64,000 nucleotides of DNA from DATJGR01 sp963787045 (GCA_963787045.1 CAWBBR010000023.1:1-64000), one strand, 5' to 3'. Positions 45,998 through 55,276 are shown, counted from the first letter of the stretch. Numbers and translations are program-made. Notes: generated by a model from the sequence alone, not told the origin.

Positions 45998-46262
45998 CGC
46001 GCAACCCGCGGCGATAGATATCTTTCTTTGGATAGTCGTTGCCAACCCGGACCAATGCGCAGCTGTCCGTCATTTATTCCAAGCCTCTTAGGGCGCTAAG
46101 TAGCGAAGGTATGGATCGTCTGACATGCGTGTTCCCCATCCGTTCCGTTGGATCAGAGAATGCGGGAGCGAGCGAGAACGCGCAAACACGAGGGTGAATT
46201 GCTGACCAGACTTAGTTAGCTCGTTGGAAAAAATCAGTATCTGCAATAGCCAATTCTTTTGT

Positions 46263-46349
46263 TGGTGCCCGGGGTCGGAATCGAACCGACACTGAGTTTC
46301 CCCAACCAGATTTTGAGTCTGGCGCGTCTACCAGTTTCGCCACCCGGGC
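46263..46349 (-). tRNA. tRNA-Leu (anticodon CAA)
   Basis: Read on the minus strand it begins GCCCGGG and ends CCCGGGC-A-CCA, giving a perfect 7-base acceptor stem with encoded CCA. The anticodon arm is CCAGA-CTCAAAA-TCTGG, with anticodon CAA for UUG codons. A long variable arm (TTGGGGAAACTCAG) and the T-arm GTCGG-TTCGATT-CCGAC fit class II tRNA-Leu. Confidence 0.96.
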
Positions 46350-46468
46350 GGCGAGGGCGTGGAGGTTAGCCAACGTCTCCATCATGGTCAATCGAGACCG
46401 GCTCGAGTCTGGCGACCGTCGCGTTGGTCACGTAGACTGCCGCGCTCTTTCGTTGGTCGGTCAAGCCA

Positions 46469-47513
46469 ATGCCTCTTACACGCAGCGATTTCAGCTACGT
46501 GCTGCCGGAGCGTCTGATCGCGCAGACGCCGCTACCGAAGCGTACCGATAGTCGCCTGATGGTGATCGATCCGCAGCGCGGTGCGGTGGAGCACAGACGG
46601 TTCGACGAGTTGCCCGATCTGCTCACCGCCGAACGACCTGATCGTGCTGAACGACACGCGCGTGATCCGCGCGCGGTTGCGCGGACAAAAGGACTCTGGC
46701 GGCGCGGCCGAGCTGTTGATCGAGCGCGTCGAAGGAGAGCGGCGCGCGCTCTGTCAGGTGCGCGTCAGCAAACCGCTGAAGCCGGGCCGCAGTGTGCTGC
46801 TCGAACCGCACGGCGAGCCGGTGACGGTGGTGGAGCGCTGCGGCGACTTGTACCGCTTCGAATTCAGGCGCGCGGTCGACGACGTGATCGACGCGTGCGG
46901 TCAGGTGCCGCTGCCGCCGTACATCGCGCGTTCGCCTGACGAGATCGACGAGGCGCGGTATCAGACGGTGTTCGCGGAGCGGCGCGGTTCAGTGGCGGCG
47001 CCGACGGCCGGGCTGCACTTCGATCAGGCGCTGCTCGACCGGTGCGCGGCGGCGGACGTCGCGATCGCTCGCGTCACGCTGCACGTCGGCGCCGGCACCT
47101 TTCAACCGATGCGCGTTCACGATCTGGCTGCACATCGCATGCACGGCGAACGGATAGCGGTGGGTTCCGATCTGGTGGAGGCGGTTGCCGCGTGCAGGTC
47201 GCGGCGCGGCCGAGTGGTCGCCATCGGAACTACGGTGGTGCGGGCGCTCGAAACCGCGGCGCGCGACGGCGCGCTCGCGCCGTTCGACGGCGACACCGAC
47301 ATCTTCATTCATCCGGGCTACCGCTTTCGCGTCGTGGACGCGCTCGTCACGAATTTCCATTTACCCGAATCGACGCTGTTGATGCTGGTTGCGGCATTTG
47401 CGGGCAGACAGCGCGTGCTCGATGCGTACGCGGTTGCGGTGCAGCGTGAGTACCGGTTCTTCAGCTACGGAGACGCGATGTTCATTACTCAGCGGTGCGA
47501 CGATGCAGTTTGA
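46469..47513 (+). CDS. queA: QueA: S-adenosylmethionine:tRNA ribosyltransferase-isomerase (one frameshift)
   Basis: Makes epoxyqueuosine in tRNA by moving ribose from SAM onto preQ1. The start MPLTRSDFSYVLPERLIAQT is canonical. At about 46628 the frame changes by one base (from FDELPDLLTA to NDLIVLNDTRVIRARL). The rest is intact: GGAAELLIERV, GQVPLPPYIAR, SVAAPTAGLHFD, THVGAGTF-like VTLHVGAGTFQPM, and ALVTNFHLPESTLLMLVAAF. About 347 residues when repaired. It overlaps tgt, the next enzyme of the same pathway, by 11 bases. A break in such a conserved gene supports sequence error. Confidence 0.92.
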
Positions 47514-48615
47514 GTTGCGCGCACGCGATGGTTTCGCGCGGGCCGGACGTGTGGCAACCGCGCACGGCTCGTTCGATACGCCGGCGTTCATGCCGGTGGG
47601 CACATACGGAACCGTGAAGGCGTTGACGCCGACGCAGCTCACCGAACTCGGTGCGCAGATCGTACTCGCCAACACGTTTCATCTGTTGATGCGCCCGGGC
47701 GATCAGATCGTGCGCCGGCTCGGCGGATTGCACGGCTTCATGAGCTGGTCGGGTCCGATCCTCACCGACTCCGGCGGTTTTCAGGTGTGGAGCCTCGGCG
47801 CGTTGCGCAAGATCAGCGAAGAGGGCGTCGACTTCAAATCGCCGGTGAACGGCGACCGCGTGTTTCTATCGCCGGAACGTTCGATGGAAGTGCAGCGCAA
47901 TCTCGGCGCCGACATCGTGATGGCGTTCGACGAATGTACGGCGCACCCGGCAACGCACTCGGCAGCTCGCGAGTCGATGGAGTTGTCCACGCGCTGGGCG
48001 GCGCGCAGCAAGTCCGCGCACGGCGACAGCGACGCGGCGTTGTTCGGCATCGTGCAGGGCGGCATGTATTCGGATCTGCGACGGGAGTCGCTCGAGCGCC
48101 TCATCGAAGTCGGTTTCGACGGATACGCGGTCGGCGGGCTGTCGGTCGGCGAGTCGAAGGAAGAGATGGCGGCGGTATTGGAGAGTCTGATGCCGCTGAT
48201 GCCGGAAGAGCGACCGCGTTATCTGATGGGCGTCGGTACGCCGGCGGATCTCGTTGCGGCGGTGGCGCTCGGCGTCGACATGTTCGACTGCGTGTTGCCC
48301 ACCCGCAACGCCCGCAACGGTTATCTGTTCACGTCGCGCGGCGTGTTGAAGATTCGCAACGCGGCGCATCGCGACAGCGCCGCTCCGATCGATGAAGCGT
48401 GCGGCTGTTATACCTGTGCCGGATTCACGCGCGCGTATCTGCATCACCTCGATCGGTGCGGCGAGATACTCGGCAGCGTGTTGATGACGATCCACAATCT
48501 GAACTACTACCAGACACTGATGCGTCGTTTGCGCGAGGCCATCGAAATGGGTACATTTCGCACCCTCGTCGCATCCCTGCACAACGGTTGGAACTCCCCG
48601 GATGAATCTATTTGA
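47503..48615 (+). CDS. tgt: Tgt: tRNA-guanine transglycosylase
   Basis: Exchanges guanine-34 of Asp, Asn, His and Tyr tRNAs for preQ1. A 370-residue protein with catalytic aspartates in ILTDSGGFQVWSL and DMFDCVLPTRNARNG, the substrate loop GIVQGGMYSDLRRESLE, and the zinc site CGCYTC...HN near the end (CYTCAGFTRAYLHHL, MTIHNLNYY). The ATG at 47503 is taken because MQFELRARDGFARAGRV is the normal N-terminus. It overlaps queA upstream and yajC downstream by 14 bases. Intact. Confidence 0.96.
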   Translation: MQFELRARDGFARAGRVATAHGSFDTPAFMPVGTYGTVKALTPTQLTELGAQIVLANTFHLLMRPGDQIVRRLGGLHGFMSWSGPILTDSGGFQVWSLGALRKISEEGVDFKSPVNGDRVFLSPERSMEVQRNLGADIVMAFDECTAHPATHSAARESMELSTRWAARSKSAHGDSDAALFGIVQGGMYSDLRRESLERLIEVGFDGYAVGGLSVGESKEEMAAVLESLMPLMPEERPRYLMGVGTPADLVAAVALGVDMFDCVLPTRNARNGYLFTSRGVLKIRNAAHRDSAAPIDEACGCYTCAGFTRAYLHHLDRCGEILGSVLMTIHNLNYYQTLMRRLREAIEMGTFRTLVASLHNGWNSPDESI

Positions 48616-48940
48616 TACCGCTGCGTATGCGGCTGAAGCCGGTGCGGCGCCTGGTGCCGGCTACATGGACATTCTGCTTCTGGTCGGCTTCGTCGGCATC
48701 TTCTACTTCCTTTTGTGGCGGCCGCAGAGCAAGCGCCGCAAAGAACATCAAGCATTGATGACCGGGTTGGCGAAAGGCGACGAGGTCGTTACCGCCGGCG
48801 GCATCGTCGGACGCATCTCGAAAGTGGAAGACGACTTCGTGAAGCTGCAGGTCTCGAACAACGTCGAACTGCGCATTCAGAAGAGCGCCGTCGGCGCGAC
48901 GCTGCCCAAAGGTACGCTGAAGTCGTTGGACGAGAAGTGA
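48602..48940 (+). CDS. yajC: YajC: preprotein translocase auxiliary subunit
   Basis: A 112-residue single-span membrane protein that joins SecDF at the SecYEG translocon. The helix is MDILLLVGFVGIFYFLLWRP, followed by PQSKRRKEHQALMTGLAKGD and the small beta domain DEVVTAGGIVGRISKVEDDF. The start overlaps the end of tgt; secD follows after 28 bases. The order tgt-yajC-secD-secF is the standard one. Confidence 0.95.
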   Translation: MNLFDTAAYAAEAGAAPGAGYMDILLLVGFVGIFYFLLWRPQSKRRKEHQALMTGLAKGDEVVTAGGIVGRISKVEDDFVKLQVSNNVELRIQKSAVGATLPKGTLKSLDEK

Positions 48941-48968
48941 CGCCTGCGGTTCGTTTCGGAATCAGCCG

Positions 48969-50882
48969 ATGAGCCGTCTCACCGACACTCTGCTCGGGCT
49001 ATCAGAAGGCCCGGCGCGTGCCCCCAACACGTATTCGGTGGGGCGGTATATCGCGATTCTGGTCGTGATCCTCATCGGGTTGGTCTATTCGCTGCCGAAC
49101 CTCTATCCGCCCGATTTCGCGTTGCAGATCCGCGCCGAAGCGGCCGATGCGCAGATGACGCAGGAAATCGTCGACAAGGCGACACAGGCGCTCGAACACG
49201 CCGGCATCCATATAAAGGGTACGCACATGGACGCCAAGAGCGCCGTGTTGCGGCTCGACAGCAACGAAGATCAGCTGCGGGGCAGCGAGCTCGTTCAGGC
49301 GGCCCTGCATGGCGACAGCGCCACCGCGTCGCAGTTCGTCGTTGCGCTGAACCTCGCGTCCACCACACCGCAGTGGCTGCAATCGCTCGGTGCGCATCCG
49401 ATGTCTTACGGTCTCGACCTTTCCGGCGGCGTGCATTTCCTGCTCGAAGTCGACATGGAAAAAGCGATCGGCGACCGGATGAAGAGCGAGGAGGACAACA
49501 TCCGTCGCATCCTGCGCGATGCGCGGCTGCGCTACGTGCCCGCAAGCGACATGGTGGCCGGCACCAAAGTAACCGTTTCGTTCTACGACGCGTCGGTGCG
49601 CGATCAGGCACAGGAAGCGATCTCGAAGGAGTACCGCGACTTCCAGATTCTGCCGCGCGACGTCGACGGCAAACCCGCGCTGTTGATGACGATGAAAGAG
49701 ACGAAGATCCGCGAGATCGAGACGTATGCGATTCAGCAGAACCTGCAGAGTCTGCGCAATCGCGTAAACGAACTCGGCGTATCGGAACCGTTGGTGCAGA
49801 GCCTCGGGAAAACCCGCATCGTCGTCGACCTGCCCGGCGTGCAAGACAGCGCCGATGCGAAACGCATTCTGAACAAGTTCGCAAACCTCGAGTTCCGTCT
49901 GGTCGCGAAGCAGGACGCGCGGCCGTCTGAAACCGAAATCTATCCGTATGAAGGCCGGTCGATCACCATCGAGCGGCGCAACATCGTCACCGGCGACCGC
50001 GTGACGAATGCGGTGCAGGATTACGATCCGCAGAACAACCTGCCGCAGGTCAGTATTACGCTCGACGGCGCCGGCGGCGATCGCATGCACGACGCGACGA
50101 AAGACAACGTCGGCAACCAGATGGCGATTCTCTACAAAGAACTGAAGCCGCGTTCGCGCATCGTCGTCGAAGACGGCAAGGACGTGGTGCAGAACTTCAG
50201 CGTCGAAGAGAAGCGGCTGATCAACGTCGCGACGATTCGCTCGGCGCTCGGCTATCGATTCCGCATCACCGGCGTGGGACTGGGTGAAGCGCGCGATCTC
50301 GCGCTGCTGTTACGCGCCGGCGCACTGGCCGCGCCGATGTACATCGTCGAAGAGCGCACGGTCGGTGCCAGCCTCGGTGAAGACAACATCCGCGCCGGTC
50401 TGCACGCGGCCGTCGGCGGCTACATCCTCGTGCTGCTGTGCATGGTCATTTACTACAAAGCGTTCGGCATGATCGCGAACATCGCGCTCGCGATTAACGT
50501 GATTCTGCTGGTCGCGCTGATGTCGGTGCTCGGTGCAACGCTCACGATGCCGGGCATCGCCGGCATCGTGCTCACCATGGGTATGGCGGTGGACGCCAAC
50601 GTGCTGATCTTTTCGCGGGTGAGGGAGGAAGCGGCGGAACGCCCGCCGCAAGCGGCGATCACGGCGGGATTCGACCGCGCGTACACGACGATCGTCGACT
50701 CCAACCTGACGCACTTGCTGGTGGCGTTGATTCTGCTCGCGTTCGGCTCCGGGCCGATCAAAGGTTTCGCGGTCGTGCTGACGCTGGGGATCATCACGTC
50801 GATGTTCACCGCGATCACCGTGACGCGCGCGATGGTGAATCTGATGTTCGGCGGCCGGCAGCTGAAGAAGCTCTGGGTATGA
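48969..50882 (+). CDS. secD: SecD: protein translocase subunit
   Basis: A 637-residue RND-superfamily subunit that uses the proton gradient to pull proteins across the inner membrane. N-terminal helix YIAILVVILIGLVYSLPNLY, a large periplasmic part with YGLDLSGGVHFLLEVDM, then five helices including AVGGYILVLLCMVIYYKAF and MGMAVDANVLIFSRVREEAA, the conserved proton-relay motif. It overlaps secF by ATGA. Length and motifs are normal and the frame is intact. Confidence 0.96.
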   Translation: MSRLTDTLLGLSEGPARAPNTYSVGRYIAILVVILIGLVYSLPNLYPPDFALQIRAEAADAQMTQEIVDKATQALEHAGIHIKGTHMDAKSAVLRLDSNEDQLRGSELVQAALHGDSATASQFVVALNLASTTPQWLQSLGAHPMSYGLDLSGGVHFLLEVDMEKAIGDRMKSEEDNIRRILRDARLRYVPASDMVAGTKVTVSFYDASVRDQAQEAISKEYRDFQILPRDVDGKPALLMTMKETKIREIETYAIQQNLQSLRNRVNELGVSEPLVQSLGKTRIVVDLPGVQDSADAKRILNKFANLEFRLVAKQDARPSETEIYPYEGRSITIERRNIVTGDRVTNAVQDYDPQNNLPQVSITLDGAGGDRMHDATKDNVGNQMAILYKELKPRSRIVVEDGKDVVQNFSVEEKRLINVATIRSALGYRFRITGVGLGEARDLALLLRAGALAAPMYIVEERTVGASLGEDNIRAGLHAAVGGYILVLLCMVIYYKAFGMIANIALAINVILLVALMSVLGATLTMPGIAGIVLTMGMAVDANVLIFSRVREEAAERPPQAAITAGFDRAYTTIVDSNLTHLLVALILLAFGSGPIKGFAVVLTLGIITSMFTAITVTRAMVNLMFGGRQLKKLWV

Positions 50883-51799
50883 GTCAGCCGATACGCGTCA
50901 TCAACTTCATGGGGTTGCGCACGTACGGTGCGATCTTCTCCGTCCTCGTAATGCTGATCTCGATCGGTTCGCTCGCAACGCGCGGTTTGAACTTCGGTCT
51001 CGACTTCACCGGCGGCACGCTGGTGGAAGTCCAGTTCGTCGATCCGGTGGTCGCCGAAGACGTGCGTATCACGCTCGCGAATGCCGGCATCCACGAGGCG
51101 GTCGCACAGCATTTCGGTTCGGAGCGCGATGTGCTGGTTCGGGTGCCGCCACAGAAAGGCGAGTCGGAGGCGCTGCTCGCAGATCATCTTCGCAGCGCGC
51201 TGACGTCGAAATACGCCGGCGTACAACTGCGACGTTCCGAATTCGTTGGCCCGGCGGTGGGCGCAGAACTGCGCGAAACGGGTGGACTCTCCGTGCTCGC
51301 GGCGCTGGGCGCGGTAATGGCCTACATGATGTTTCGCTTCACCAGCAAATTCGGCATCGGCGCGGTCGTGGCGTTGATTCACGACGTCGTCGTTACGGTG
51401 GGGGCGTTCTCGGTATTCCAGTGGACGTTCGACCTGCCGACGCTCGCGGCGGTGCTCGCGGTCATCGGCTATTCGGTCAACGATACCGTCGTAGTGGCAG
51501 ACCGGATCCGCGAGAATTTCCGCAAGCTGCGCAAAGGCACCGCACTCGAGATCGTCAATCTCTCGCTGACGCAGACGCTGGATCGAACGTTGATGACGTC
51601 GTTTACGACTCTGCTGGTCGTCATCGCGCTGTTCCTGTTCGGCGGCGATACGGTGCGCGGCTTTTCGATTGCGCTGATCGTCGGGATCGTGTTTGGAACG
51701 TACTCGTCGACGTACGTGGCCGCGGCCATCGTGCTCGCGATGGGCAATACGCGCGAAGATCTGCTGATTCCGGAGAAGGTCAAGGACGACGTGCCCTGA
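50879..51799 (+). CDS. secF: SecF: protein translocase subunit
   Basis: A 306-residue partner of SecD with six helices. Marks are GLNFGLDFTGGTLVEVQF near the start, FVGPAVGAELRETGG, MAYMMFRFTSKFGIGAVVAL, VIGYSVNDTVVVADRIRENF and SFTTLLVVIALFLFGGDTVR. It starts at the ATGA overlap with secD and ends the Sec operon; the suhB gene converges on it after 22 bases. Intact. Confidence 0.96.
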   Translation: MSQPIRVINFMGLRTYGAIFSVLVMLISIGSLATRGLNFGLDFTGGTLVEVQFVDPVVAEDVRITLANAGIHEAVAQHFGSERDVLVRVPPQKGESEALLADHLRSALTSKYAGVQLRRSEFVGPAVGAELRETGGLSVLAALGAVMAYMMFRFTSKFGIGAVVALIHDVVVTVGAFSVFQWTFDLPTLAAVLAVIGYSVNDTVVVADRIRENFRKLRKGTALEIVNLSLTQTLDRTLMTSFTTLLVVIALFLFGGDTVRGFSIALIVGIVFGTYSSTYVAAAIVLAMGNTREDLLIPEKVKDDVP

Positions 51800-51821
51800 C
51801 GGGTGATCGAAGGGGCGCGGG

Positions 51822-52628
51822 TCAACCCTGCAGAAGCTGCGGCGTCAACGTCGGCCGGATCGTCTGCAGAATCGCTTTGAACACCTTCGGATTGCCGGCG
51901 ACGACGTTGCCGGTCTCCATGTAGCGCTCGCCGCCGATCAGGTCGCTGACGAATCCGCCGGCTTCCATGATCAACAACGCGCCGGCCGCCATGTCCCACG
52001 GCTTCAGGCCGAGTTCCCAGAATCCGTCGGCGCGACCGGCCGCCACGTAAGCGAGATCGAGCGCGGCCGAACCGGCGCGACGAATGCCGCGACACTGGCT
52101 GCTGAATGCCGACAGCATCGCCATGTACGGATCGAGATGTTGCGCGACGTCTCTGAACGGAATGCCGGTTGCGAGCACGGCGTCTTCGAGGCGATGCCGG
52201 TTGCTCACGCGGATGCGCTTGCCGTTCAGCTGTGCACCGGCGCCACGCGATGCGGTGAATTCTTCGTTGCGCACCGGGTCGATGATCACCGCGTGTTCGA
52301 GTCGGTTGCGGTACTTCAGCCCGATCGATACGCAGAAGTGCGGTATGCCGTGAAGGTAGTTGGTGGTGCCGTCGAGCGGATCGATGATCCAGGTGTATTC
52401 GGCGCCGCTGAACGACTCGCCGCGTTCTTCGCCGAGGATGCCGTGATCCGGATACGCCTTGTGCAGTATGTCGACGATGGCGTCTTCGGCGTCGCGGTCC
52501 ACGTCGGAGACGAAGTCGTTGCGCGCCTTCTCGACGATGTTCAGCGTGTCGATGCGGTCCATCGCGCGCACCATGATCTGACCCGCGCGGCGGCCGGCGC
52601 GAAGCGCCATGTTGATCATTGCGTGCAT
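51822..52628 (-). CDS. suhB: SuhB: inositol-1-monophosphatase
   Basis: A 268-residue Mg-dependent phosphatase which in gammaproteobacteria also helps antitermination of ribosomal RNA transcription. Motifs: ARNDFVSDVDRDAE, GILGEERGES, WIIDPLDGTTNYLHGIPHFC (metal site), GIRRAGSAALDLAYVAAGR and KPWDMAAGALLIMEAGG. I start at ATG 52628 (MHAMINMALRAGRRAGQIMV), the family's normal N-terminus; an upstream ATG would run into the trmJ promoter. It is divergent from trmJ and convergent with secF. Confidence 0.94.
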   Translation of the reverse strand: MHAMINMALRAGRRAGQIMVRAMDRIDTLNIVEKARNDFVSDVDRDAEDAIVDILHKAYPDHGILGEERGESFSGAEYTWIIDPLDGTTNYLHGIPHFCVSIGLKYRNRLEHAVIIDPVRNEEFTASRGAGAQLNGKRIRVSNRHRLEDAVLATGIPFRDVAQHLDPYMAMLSAFSSQCRGIRRAGSAALDLAYVAAGRADGFWELGLKPWDMAAGALLIMEAGGFVSDLIGGERYMETGNVVAGNPKVFKAILQTIRPTLTPQLLQG

Positions 52629-52705
52629 GAGCGGATGGGGGTGTCGAAGGGCGCGCGATTCTAGCAGGTGCCGGTGCGCCATGAAACGACCGTTATAATG
52701 CCGAC

Positions 52706-53455
52706 ATGACATCACTCGAACATGTGCGCATCGTGCTCGTCGAGACGAGCCATCCCGGCAACATCGGCGGCGCGGCGCGCGCGATGAAGACGATGGGCCT
52801 CGAGCAATTGTGGCTCGTGCGCCCGGGACGTTATCCCGATCCGCAAGCCGAGTGGCGCGCGGCCGGCGCGCTCGACGTGCTGGACCGTGCGGTGGTCGTC
52901 GATTCGCTCGATGCCGCCATCGCCGATTGCACGCTGGTGGTCGGCACCAGCACGCGGACGCGGCGCATCCCGTGGCCGCTGCTGACCGCGCGCGAAATCG
53001 GCCCGCACATACAGCGCGAGTCGTCGCAACAGCCGATCGCGGTGTTGTTCGGACGCGAGACGAGCGGTCTCACGAACGACGAGTTGCAGCGGTGCAACGT
53101 GCATCTGCAGATTCCGGCGAATCCGGCGTATCCGTCGCTGAACGTCGCGATGGCGGTGCAAGTGGTGTGCTACGAGCTGTATCAGGGTGCGCTCGAACCG
53201 ACCGGCGAGCCGAGCGCCGCGACATGGGATCGCGATCCCGCGACGGTCGCTGCGGTCGATGCGCTGCTCGCGCATTTCGAGGGTGTGCTGACGCGCGTGG
53301 AATTCCTCGATCCATCGAACCCGGGGCAGGTGATGGCGCGGCTGCGACGCCTGTTTACGCGGCTGCGACCCGACGACACCGAGGTGGCCATCCTGCGTGG
53401 TGCGCTGACCGAGATCGAGCGGTCGCTGAACCGGACCGATACTGGACCAAAATAG
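52706..53455 (+). CDS. trmJ: TrmJ: tRNA (cytidine/uridine-32 2-prime-O)-methyltransferase
   Basis: A 249-residue SPOUT methyltransferase. The trefoil-knot motifs are RIVLVETSHPGNIGGAARAM at the start, VLFGRETSGLTNDEL and NPAYPSLNVAMAVQVVCYEL; a helical C-terminal dimer region follows. It methylates nucleotide 32 of the anticodon loop. The gene lies directly upstream of iscR, as in E. coli and relatives. Intact frame. Confidence 0.94.
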   Translation: MTSLEHVRIVLVETSHPGNIGGAARAMKTMGLEQLWLVRPGRYPDPQAEWRAAGALDVLDRAVVVDSLDAAIADCTLVVGTSTRTRRIPWPLLTAREIGPHIQRESSQQPIAVLFGRETSGLTNDELQRCNVHLQIPANPAYPSLNVAMAVQVVCYELYQGALEPTGEPSAATWDRDPATVAAVDALLAHFEGVLTRVEFLDPSNPGQVMARLRRLFTRLRPDDTEVAILRGALTEIERSLNRTDTGPK

Positions 53456-53503
53456 TCGGGTATTGCATACTGCGGCGCCTTCACGGGTCACGGTCCCATT
53501 GCC

Positions 53504-53992
53504 ATGCGGCTCACGACGAAAGGCCGCTATGCGGTCACGGCGATGCTCGATCTCGCGCTGCACAGCGCGACCGGCCCGGTAACGCTCGCCGATATTTCCG
53601 CCCGCCAAGGCATCTCCCAGTCGTATCTCGAACAGCTGTTCGGCAAGTTGAAGCGCGCTCGCCTCGTGCAGAGTCTGCGCGGGCCGGGCGGCGGTTATGC
53701 GCTGACGCGCGCGCCGCGCAGCATCAGCATCTCGGAGATCATCAGCGGCGTCGGCGAAGGCATCGATGCCACCCGTTGCGGCGGCATCGGCGATTGTCAG
53801 GACGGCCTGATCTGCATCACGCACGATTTGTGGATGGATCTGTCGCAACGCATCGACGACTTCCTGTCCGAGGTGAGCCTCGGGTCGTTGATCGAACGCG
53901 GCGAGGTGCAGGCGATTTCGCGGCGGCAGGATGCCAAGGCAGGACAAGAGCGTAACGACGGTCGTCTGATCGACGCGCGCGTGCTCAACTGA
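53504..53992 (+). CDS. iscR: IscR: [2Fe-2S] cluster-sensing Rrf2 regulator
   Basis: A 162-residue Rrf2 protein. The DNA-binding N-terminus MRLTTKGRYAVTAMLDLALH and the wing LRGPGGGYALTRAP are canonical. The cluster ligands C92, C98, C104 and H107 are at the E. coli positions (RCGGIGDC, LICITHDLW). Holo-IscR represses its own operon when Fe-S supply is good. iscS follows after three bases, but no iscU, iscA, hscBA or fdx gene is present downstream. Confidence 0.95.
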   Translation: MRLTTKGRYAVTAMLDLALHSATGPVTLADISARQGISQSYLEQLFGKLKRARLVQSLRGPGGGYALTRAPRSISISEIISGVGEGIDATRCGGIGDCQDGLICITHDLWMDLSQRIDDFLSEVSLGSLIERGEVQAISRRQDAKAGQERNDGRLIDARVLN

Positions 53993-53995
53993 TCG

Positions 53996-55156
53996 ATGCG
54001 TAAACCCATCTATCTCGACTACTCGGCGACGACGCCGGTCGATCCGCGCGTTGCGCAGAAGATGAGCGACTGTCTGCTCACCGACGGCAACTTCGGCAAC
54101 CCGGCATCGCGCTCGCACGTGTACGGCTGGCAGGCGGAAGAGGCGGTCGAGGAAGCGCGCACGCAGGTCGCCAAACTGTTGAATTGCGATCCGCGCGAAA
54201 TCGTCTGGACGTCCGGCGCGACCGAATCCGACAACCTCGCGATCAAGGGCGTCGCCGAAGCGAACGGCAAGAGCCGCCGTCACATCGTGACGAGCGCGAT
54301 CGAACACAAAGCCGTGCTCGATACGTGTGCGTACCTGGAAACGAAGGGCTACGAAGTCACCTATCTGCAGCCCGGACCGTCCGGAATCGTCGAGCCGGCG
54401 CAAGTCGCAGCCGCGTTGCGGCCCGACACGCTGCTGGTTTCGCTGATGCACGTGAACAACGAAATCGGCGTGATCAACGACATCGCGGCGATCGGCGACG
54501 TGTGCCGCGCCGCCGGCGTGCTGTTCCATGTCGACGCTGCGCAAAGCGCGGGCAAGGTTGCTATCGACCTCGCGCTGATGAAGGTCGATCTGATGTCGCT
54601 GTCGGCGCACAAGATGTACGGCCCGAAAGGCATCGGCGCGCTGTACGTGCGGCGCATGCCGCCGGTGCGGATCGCCGCGCAGATGCACGGTGGCGGACAC
54701 GAGAACGGCAGACGTTCCGGCACGCTCGCCACGCATCAGATCGTCGGCATGGGCGAGGCGGCGCGCATCCTGCGTGAGTGCATGGACACGGAGAACGCGC
54801 GGATCGCGACATTGCGAAATCGTCTGTGGTCGCATTTGAAGCAGATGGACGGCGTACGCGTGAACGGCGATCTCGATCGCCGGCTGCCCGGCAATCTGAA
54901 CGTTGCATTCGCCGGCGTCGACGGCGAAACGCTGATGCTCGCGCTCGACGACATCGCGGTCTCCACCGGCTCGGCGTGCACGTCAGCAACCGTCGAACCG
55001 TCCTATGTGCTGCGCGCGCTCGGCGTGCCCGACGATCTCGCGCATGCGTCGCTACGATTCACCGTCGGTCGGTTCACTACGGAAGACGACATCGATCGTG
55101 CGGGGCGACGCGTGGTCGAAGTGGTCGAACGCCTGCGCGAACGCAACGCCGCCTGA
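53996..55156 (+). CDS. iscS: IscS: cysteine desulfurase
   Basis: A 386-residue PLP enzyme that takes sulfur from cysteine for Fe-S clusters and tRNA thiolation. The PLP lysine is K206 (LSAHKMYGPKG), H104 stacks on PLP, and the persulfide cysteine C328 lies in STGSACTSATVEPSYVL; all are at the E. coli numbers. The protein ends at RLRERNAA, about 18 residues before the E. coli end, so the C-terminal tail that helps dock IscU is missing. The next gene is ndk instead of iscU. Frame intact. Confidence 0.95.
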   Translation: MRKPIYLDYSATTPVDPRVAQKMSDCLLTDGNFGNPASRSHVYGWQAEEAVEEARTQVAKLLNCDPREIVWTSGATESDNLAIKGVAEANGKSRRHIVTSAIEHKAVLDTCAYLETKGYEVTYLQPGPSGIVEPAQVAAALRPDTLLVSLMHVNNEIGVINDIAAIGDVCRAAGVLFHVDAAQSAGKVAIDLALMKVDLMSLSAHKMYGPKGIGALYVRRMPPVRIAAQMHGGGHENGRRSGTLATHQIVGMGEAARILRECMDTENARIATLRNRLWSHLKQMDGVRVNGDLDRRLPGNLNVAFAGVDGETLMLALDDIAVSTGSACTSATVEPSYVLRALGVPDDLAHASLRFTVGRFTTEDDIDRAGRRVVEVVERLRERNAA

Positions 55157-55186
55157 GAATCGACTGCCCTCAGACTAGGAAATGCG

Positions 55187-55192
55187 TATAAT
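55187..55192 (+). promoter_or_regulatory. Probable sigma-70 -10 box of ndk
   Basis: A perfect TATAAT in an otherwise GC-rich gap between iscS and ndk, 84 bases before the ndk ATG. The -35 region (about 55162-55170) is poor. It suggests that ndk and the genes after it have their own promoter. Confidence 0.5.
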
Positions 55193-55209
55193 ACGCGGCC
55201 GCGAAATCC

Positions 55210-55240
55210 CCCTATTGCTTGAAAATTCAAATAGATAGGG
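55210..55240 (+). promoter_or_regulatory. Palindromic hairpin in the ndk leader
   Basis: Nested inverted repeats: CCCTAT (55210-55215) with ATAGGG (55235-55240), and TTGAA (55219-55223) with TTCAA (55226-55230). It lies just downstream of the TATAAT box, so it would be in the leader RNA or act as an operator near the transcription start. No T-run follows close, so it is not a typical terminator. Confidence 0.45.
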
Positions 55241-55276
55241 CGTCTTGCTGACAGCCGACAATAACGGAGTTTCTTC

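Noticed and set aside
43393..46099. Repetitive DNA of a mobile element
   Set aside because: The repetition comes from the three cadherin-like protein repeats of one adhesin gene; no terminal inverted repeats or transposase were found.
51800..51835. Possible bidirectional terminator between secF and suhB
   Set aside because: Only a weak GGGT/ACCC pairing with a long loop and no T-run; not enough to support a terminator.
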